In this document: piece after piece, positions 61,702 to 64,000 of the stretch
Layout of the letters: each line of letters begins with the position of its first letter
Position numbering within the stretch: the first letter of the stretch is position 1
NCBI GenBank assembly: GCA_964489955.1
Contig: CAZBAV010000007.1
Span: forward strand, 1-64,000
DNA: 64,000 bases
Direction of reading: 5' to 3'
Origin: Leadbetterella sp964489955
Lineage (GTDB): Bacteria > Bacteroidota > Bacteroidia > Cytophagales > Spirosomataceae
Notes under the pieces: generated by a model
The model's database searches: none
What the model was told of the DNA's origin: nothing
Seen by the model: only the letters and a program-made list of their open reading frames with translations
Program-made: the position numbers and the translations under genes

Positions 61702-62025
61702 TTGATACTAGCTGTTAAAAATATAGTTTCTCGCTTGTGTATTGCTCTCATGCTTATACACTTGGCTGTTCCATGTACAGTTAAAAGGGAGCTGAAACAG
61801 AGCTTCGATATACCTGTACAAACAGGGGTAAAGTCGCTTACCTGCCAAAGTGCAGAGCAGTCCAAAAGTGTTTCTATAAACATAACAAAGGCTAAGACCG
61901 TAGAGCCAGCTTTTCCTGTTTCACTAATCTCTACTTTTTCTAGTTTAGAAAGTAGTTATTTAGAACTTGCAGATATCACACAGCCTGTACCACTCTTTCT
62001 ACTAAACAGGCAGCTCCTTATTTGA
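61702..62025 (+). CDS. Possible small exported protein upstream of doxDA
   Basis: Open frame of 107 codons from TTG 61702, with a hydrophobic segment (SRLCIALMLIHLAVP) followed by a Cys, then a polar Ser/Thr-rich part with one further Cys (LTCQS). This could be a signal peptide or lipoprotein-like leader; an in-frame ATG lies within the hydrophobic segment. It is 51 bases before the doxDA gene on the same strand. No family recognised. Confidence 0.4.
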   Translation: MILAVKNIVSRLCIALMLIHLAVPCTVKRELKQSFDIPVQTGVKSLTCQSAEQSKSVSINITKAKTVEPAFPVSLISTFSSLESSYLELADITQPVPLFLLNRQLLI

Positions 62026-62076
62026 TACCGACACATTTCTGGCTTGTCGTATTAATCAAATAAAAACAAAGAAATC

Positions 62077-63075
62077 ATGAACACATATTCTTATGCCGGG
62101 GTATTTACCACGGCACTCCGCTGGGTAGCCGGCTGGACATACTTTTCTGCTTTTTGGCGTCGCTTAATCCTAGAAAATAAACTTAACCCTGATGAAGCCG
62201 GGTACATTGGAGAAAAATTCAACCATTTTCTTCCTCATGCTTTGGGGATAAAACCTATTATAGAATATCTGGTATCCAATCCTGAAAGTCTATGGTGGGC
62301 CATGGCTATTTTTACAATTGTAGAAGGCGTGGTAGGTCTTCTTTTTATGCTGGGCTTGTATACCCGTTTAATGAGTATTGGGGTTTTCATGCTAGCTTTT
62401 GGTATACTTCTGGGTTCGGGCTGGTTGGGTACTACTTGTTTGGATGAATGGCAAATTGGTGTATTGGGTGTAGCATCGGGTTTTACGGTCTTTCTGTCCG
62501 GAGGCGGAAAATATGCTCTGGATAATTATTTAGCGGAAAAGCTTCCTTTTAGCAAGTGGTTGGTTTCTTGTCCCTTACCTCTTACNNNNNNNNNNCCTCT
62601 TACTGAAAACACTTTACATAAGATTGTTCTAATCGGCTCAGTCTTTATTTTAGGCTTAACCTTATACACCAATCAACATTTCCATGGCGGAGTCTATGGC
62701 ACGCTACACAACAAATCTGTTAAGCCTCATGTTACTATTTCGGATGCTACAATTAAAAATGGCCGATTATCTTTCACCGTTTTCCGTAATGAAGGTGCAG
62801 ACGTATACGGTTCTTTTCTTATTGGTATTAAACTAACAGATATACATGGAAAAACCATTTTTGCCCAAAATCAAGAGCAATTGTCACAGTTGGATTCCGA
62901 GCAAATAAAAAACTTTTATGTAGCAAAAGTAAAACCAGGTAAGCACAGCCTTATCCTGCCTTTAGGAGCAAAAGCCAATTTGATGTTTGAAAGTTTGGAG
63001 ATACATGCAGGCAAATACATTTTGGAGCTACATGATATTAGCGGAGCCACTTGGTCTAGCCTAATAAACCTATAG
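62077..63075 (+). CDS. DoxD/DoxA-like thiosulfate:quinone oxidoreductase fusion
   Basis: About 332 residues with an assembly gap inside (about 326 if the gap is spurious). The N-terminal DoxD domain has four membrane helices: WVAGWTYFSAFWRRLI, a loop with HFLPHALG, GLLFMLGLYTRL and GWLGTTCLDEWQIG. The C-terminal half (about 185-332) is an extracytoplasmic beta-rich domain like DoxA, with GGVYGTLHNKSVKPHV. In Acidianus DoxDA oxidises thiosulfate to tetrathionate and reduces quinone. A fused form is found in Bacteroidota. It would link thiosulfate made by the CstB-like enzyme to respiration. Confidence 0.85.
   Translation: MNTYSYAGVFTTALRWVAGWTYFSAFWRRLILENKLNPDEAGYIGEKFNHFLPHALGIKPIIEYLVSNPESLWWAMAIFTIVEGVVGLLFMLGLYTRLMSIGVFMLAFGILLGSGWLGTTCLDEWQIGVLGVASGFTVFLSGGGKYALDNYLAEKLPFSKWLVSCPLPLXXXXPLTENTLHKIVLIGSVFILGLTLYTNQHFHGGVYGTLHNKSVKPHVTISDATIKNGRLSFTVFRNEGADVYGSFLIGIKLTDIHGKTIFAQNQEQLSQLDSEQIKNFYVAKVKPGKHSLILPLGAKANLMFESLEIHAGKYILELHDISGATWSSLINL
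62586..62595. other. Assembly gap (10 N)
   Basis: Ten N bases inside the doxDA gene. The eight bases before it (CCTCTTAC) are the same as the eight after it. Confidence 0.99.
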
Positions 63076-63081
63076 CCAGAT

Positions 63082-63119
63082 TGGTACAGCCCATTTTTTT
63101 ATTCGGGTTGTACCATTTT
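63082..63119 (+). terminator. Terminator of the doxDA unit
   Basis: Eleven-base stem (63082-63092 with 63105-63115, one G-U pair) followed by TTTTATAATC, 7 bases after the stop. Confidence 0.7.
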
Positions 63120-63127
63120 ATAATCTA

Positions 63128-63172
63128 TGTAACCTTTGTAACTTTAGATTGGCAAGAATTACTAGAACTTTG
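63128..63172 (+). promoter_or_regulatory. Putative Crp/Fnr operator and -7 element upstream of the YeeE pair
   Basis: TGTAACCTTTGTAACT at 63128-63143 and GAACTTTG at 63165-63172; the same 37-base offset. ATG follows at 63204. Confidence 0.65.
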
Positions 63173-63203
63173 CACAAAAGAATGTAAAATTTAATTTCAA
63201 GAT

Positions 63204-63767
63204 ATGTTAGAGCTTCTTAAACAACCCTGGCCTTGGTATATTGCTGGCCCGCTAATCGGTCTTACGGTACCCGCCCTTTTAATTTTAGGCAATAAATCTT
63301 TTGGTATTAGTTCATCGCTCAGGCACATGTGTGCAGCCTGCATTCCCGCCAAAATCCCGTTTTTTCAATACGACTGGAAAAAAGAAGTATGGAATCTCTT
63401 TTTTGTTTTAGGTATTTTCTTTGGAGGAGTCGTTGCAGCCACTTTGCTGCTTAATTCCGATCCTATAGAGGTAAATCCCGCCTTAGCAAGTGAACTGGCC
63501 GGCTACGGAATAACCAACTACAATAATCTTGTACCAGAAGACATTATGAACTGGCCAAGTTTACTTACCCTGCGTGGCTTTATACTGATAGTAGTTGGTG
63601 GTTTCTTGGTGGGTTTTGGAACACGTTACGCTGGAGGTTGTACCAGCGGGCATGCCATAATGGGCTTGTCTACCTTACAATGGCCCTCATTGGTAGCTAC
63701 GTGTTGCTTTATGTTAGGCGGCTTTATTATGGCTAATCTTATTCTTCCTTTCATCCTTTCACTTTAA
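63204..63767 (+). CDS. YeeE/YedE-family sulfur transporter, first half
   Basis: 187 residues, several membrane segments; conserved GFGTRYAGGCTSGHAIMGLS with the transport-related Cys and a second motif (SSLRHMCAACIP) near the N-terminus. The family (TsuA) imports thiosulfate or moves sulfane sulfur across the membrane. Bacteroidota split the transporter into two genes, and the partner starts 8 bases downstream. Confidence 0.92.
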   Translation: MLELLKQPWPWYIAGPLIGLTVPALLILGNKSFGISSSLRHMCAACIPAKIPFFQYDWKKEVWNLFFVLGIFFGGVVAATLLLNSDPIEVNPALASELAGYGITNYNNLVPEDIMNWPSLLTLRGFILIVVGGFLVGFGTRYAGGCTSGHAIMGLSTLQWPSLVATCCFMLGGFIMANLILPFILSL

Positions 63768-63774
63768 TTTAATC

Positions 63775-64000
63775 ATGGCACAAAAAAATATAGATGTACG
63801 CACCCAAGACGCCATTTGCGTAAACCAAAGTAAACTTACGCACCGGTGGTACCATAACTTAAAATACCTTGCTGTAGGGATCCTGTTCGGTGTGGTCTTC
63901 GTGAAGGCAGAAATCGTGAGTTGGTTTCGAATACAAGAGATGTTCAGACTTCAATCTTTCCATATGTATGGAGTTATAGGCAGTGCTGTGGCGGTAGGTT
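63775..64000 (+). CDS. YeeE/YedE-family (DUF6691-like) protein, N-terminal part, cut by window end
   Basis: ATG 63775 opens a frame that runs off the window (75 codons visible). After a polar lead of about 27 residues comes a membrane helix (KYLAVGILFGVVFVKAEIVS) and RIQEMFRLQSFHMYGVIGSA, which fits the second half of split YeeE transporters. It is 7 bases after the first-half stop, so both are one operon. Confidence 0.85.
   Translation, partial: MAQKNIDVRTQDAICVNQSKLTHRWYHNLKYLAVGILFGVVFVKAEIVSWFRIQEMFRLQSFHMYGVIGSAVAVG

Overview
This is chromosomal DNA of a member of the Bacteroidota, most likely a Cytophagales-type aerobe. The evidence is a SusC/SusD pair with a hybrid two-component regulator, a type IX secretion (type B) C-terminal sorting domain, DUF3078 and DUF4230 proteins, a Bacteroidota-type long PurF homologue, promoters of the TAnnTTTG type, and the general absence of Shine-Dalgarno sequences. 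No rRNA, tRNA, CRISPR array, prophage or intact insertion sequence was seen. The window is gene-dense and mostly housekeeping. Genus-level placement is not attempted.

Layout. 1-9.4 kb: tail of miaA, an exported phosphodiesterase, a probable operon GroES-like / CcmF-like / DUF4230 / serine hydrolase, then lgt and an aldo/keto reductase. 8.6-19.3 kb: a compact polysaccharide-utilisation locus (GH16 beta-glucanase, SusD, SusC, divergent HTCS regulator) that looks aimed at a laminarin-like beta-glucan. 20.6-28.2 kb: gpsA convergent with a division/cell-wall operon ftsW-murG-(ATE-like)-ftsQ-ftsA-ftsZ, in which murC is missing from its usual place. 28.4-32.8 kb: two mechanosensitive channels (mscL, mscS-type), a DUF3078 protein, two ECF sigma factors each followed by a small protein, and an SCP2 protein. 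33-56 kb: rimO, a T9SS cargo protein, recO, plsY, leuA, pyk, an LpxH-like phosphoesterase with a glycosyltransferase, a sugar-type MFS carrier, ffh, hemH, a purF homologue, a DEAD-box helicase and a mannose-1-phosphate guanylyltransferase.

56.3-64 kb is the most interesting part: a sulfane-sulfur island. A Crp/Fnr regulator is followed by TauE/SafE, a CstB-like MBL-rhodanese fusion, a rhodanese, three tiny membrane proteins, a DoxD/DoxA thiosulfate:quinone oxidoreductase-like fusion and a YeeE/YedE pair. Four transcription units in this island carry a near-identical 16-bp pseudo-palindrome, TGTAAC-N4-GTWRCW. In all four it begins exactly 37 bp before a degenerate -7 element of form (G/C)AA(A/C)TTTG, and it lies 51-76 bp before the start codon. 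That is the geometry of a class II Crp/Fnr activator, so the adjacent regulator probably controls this regulon. The arrangement parallels the cst persulfide-detoxification operon of Staphylococcus but with a different class of regulator.

Several start codons were moved downstream of the longest open frame because the long form begins at TTG or GTG inside or next to a TAnnTTTG promoter element, or because a signal peptide or family N-terminus starts later. The 10-N gap at 62586-62595 is flanked by the same eight bases on each side and is probably a scaffolding artefact.
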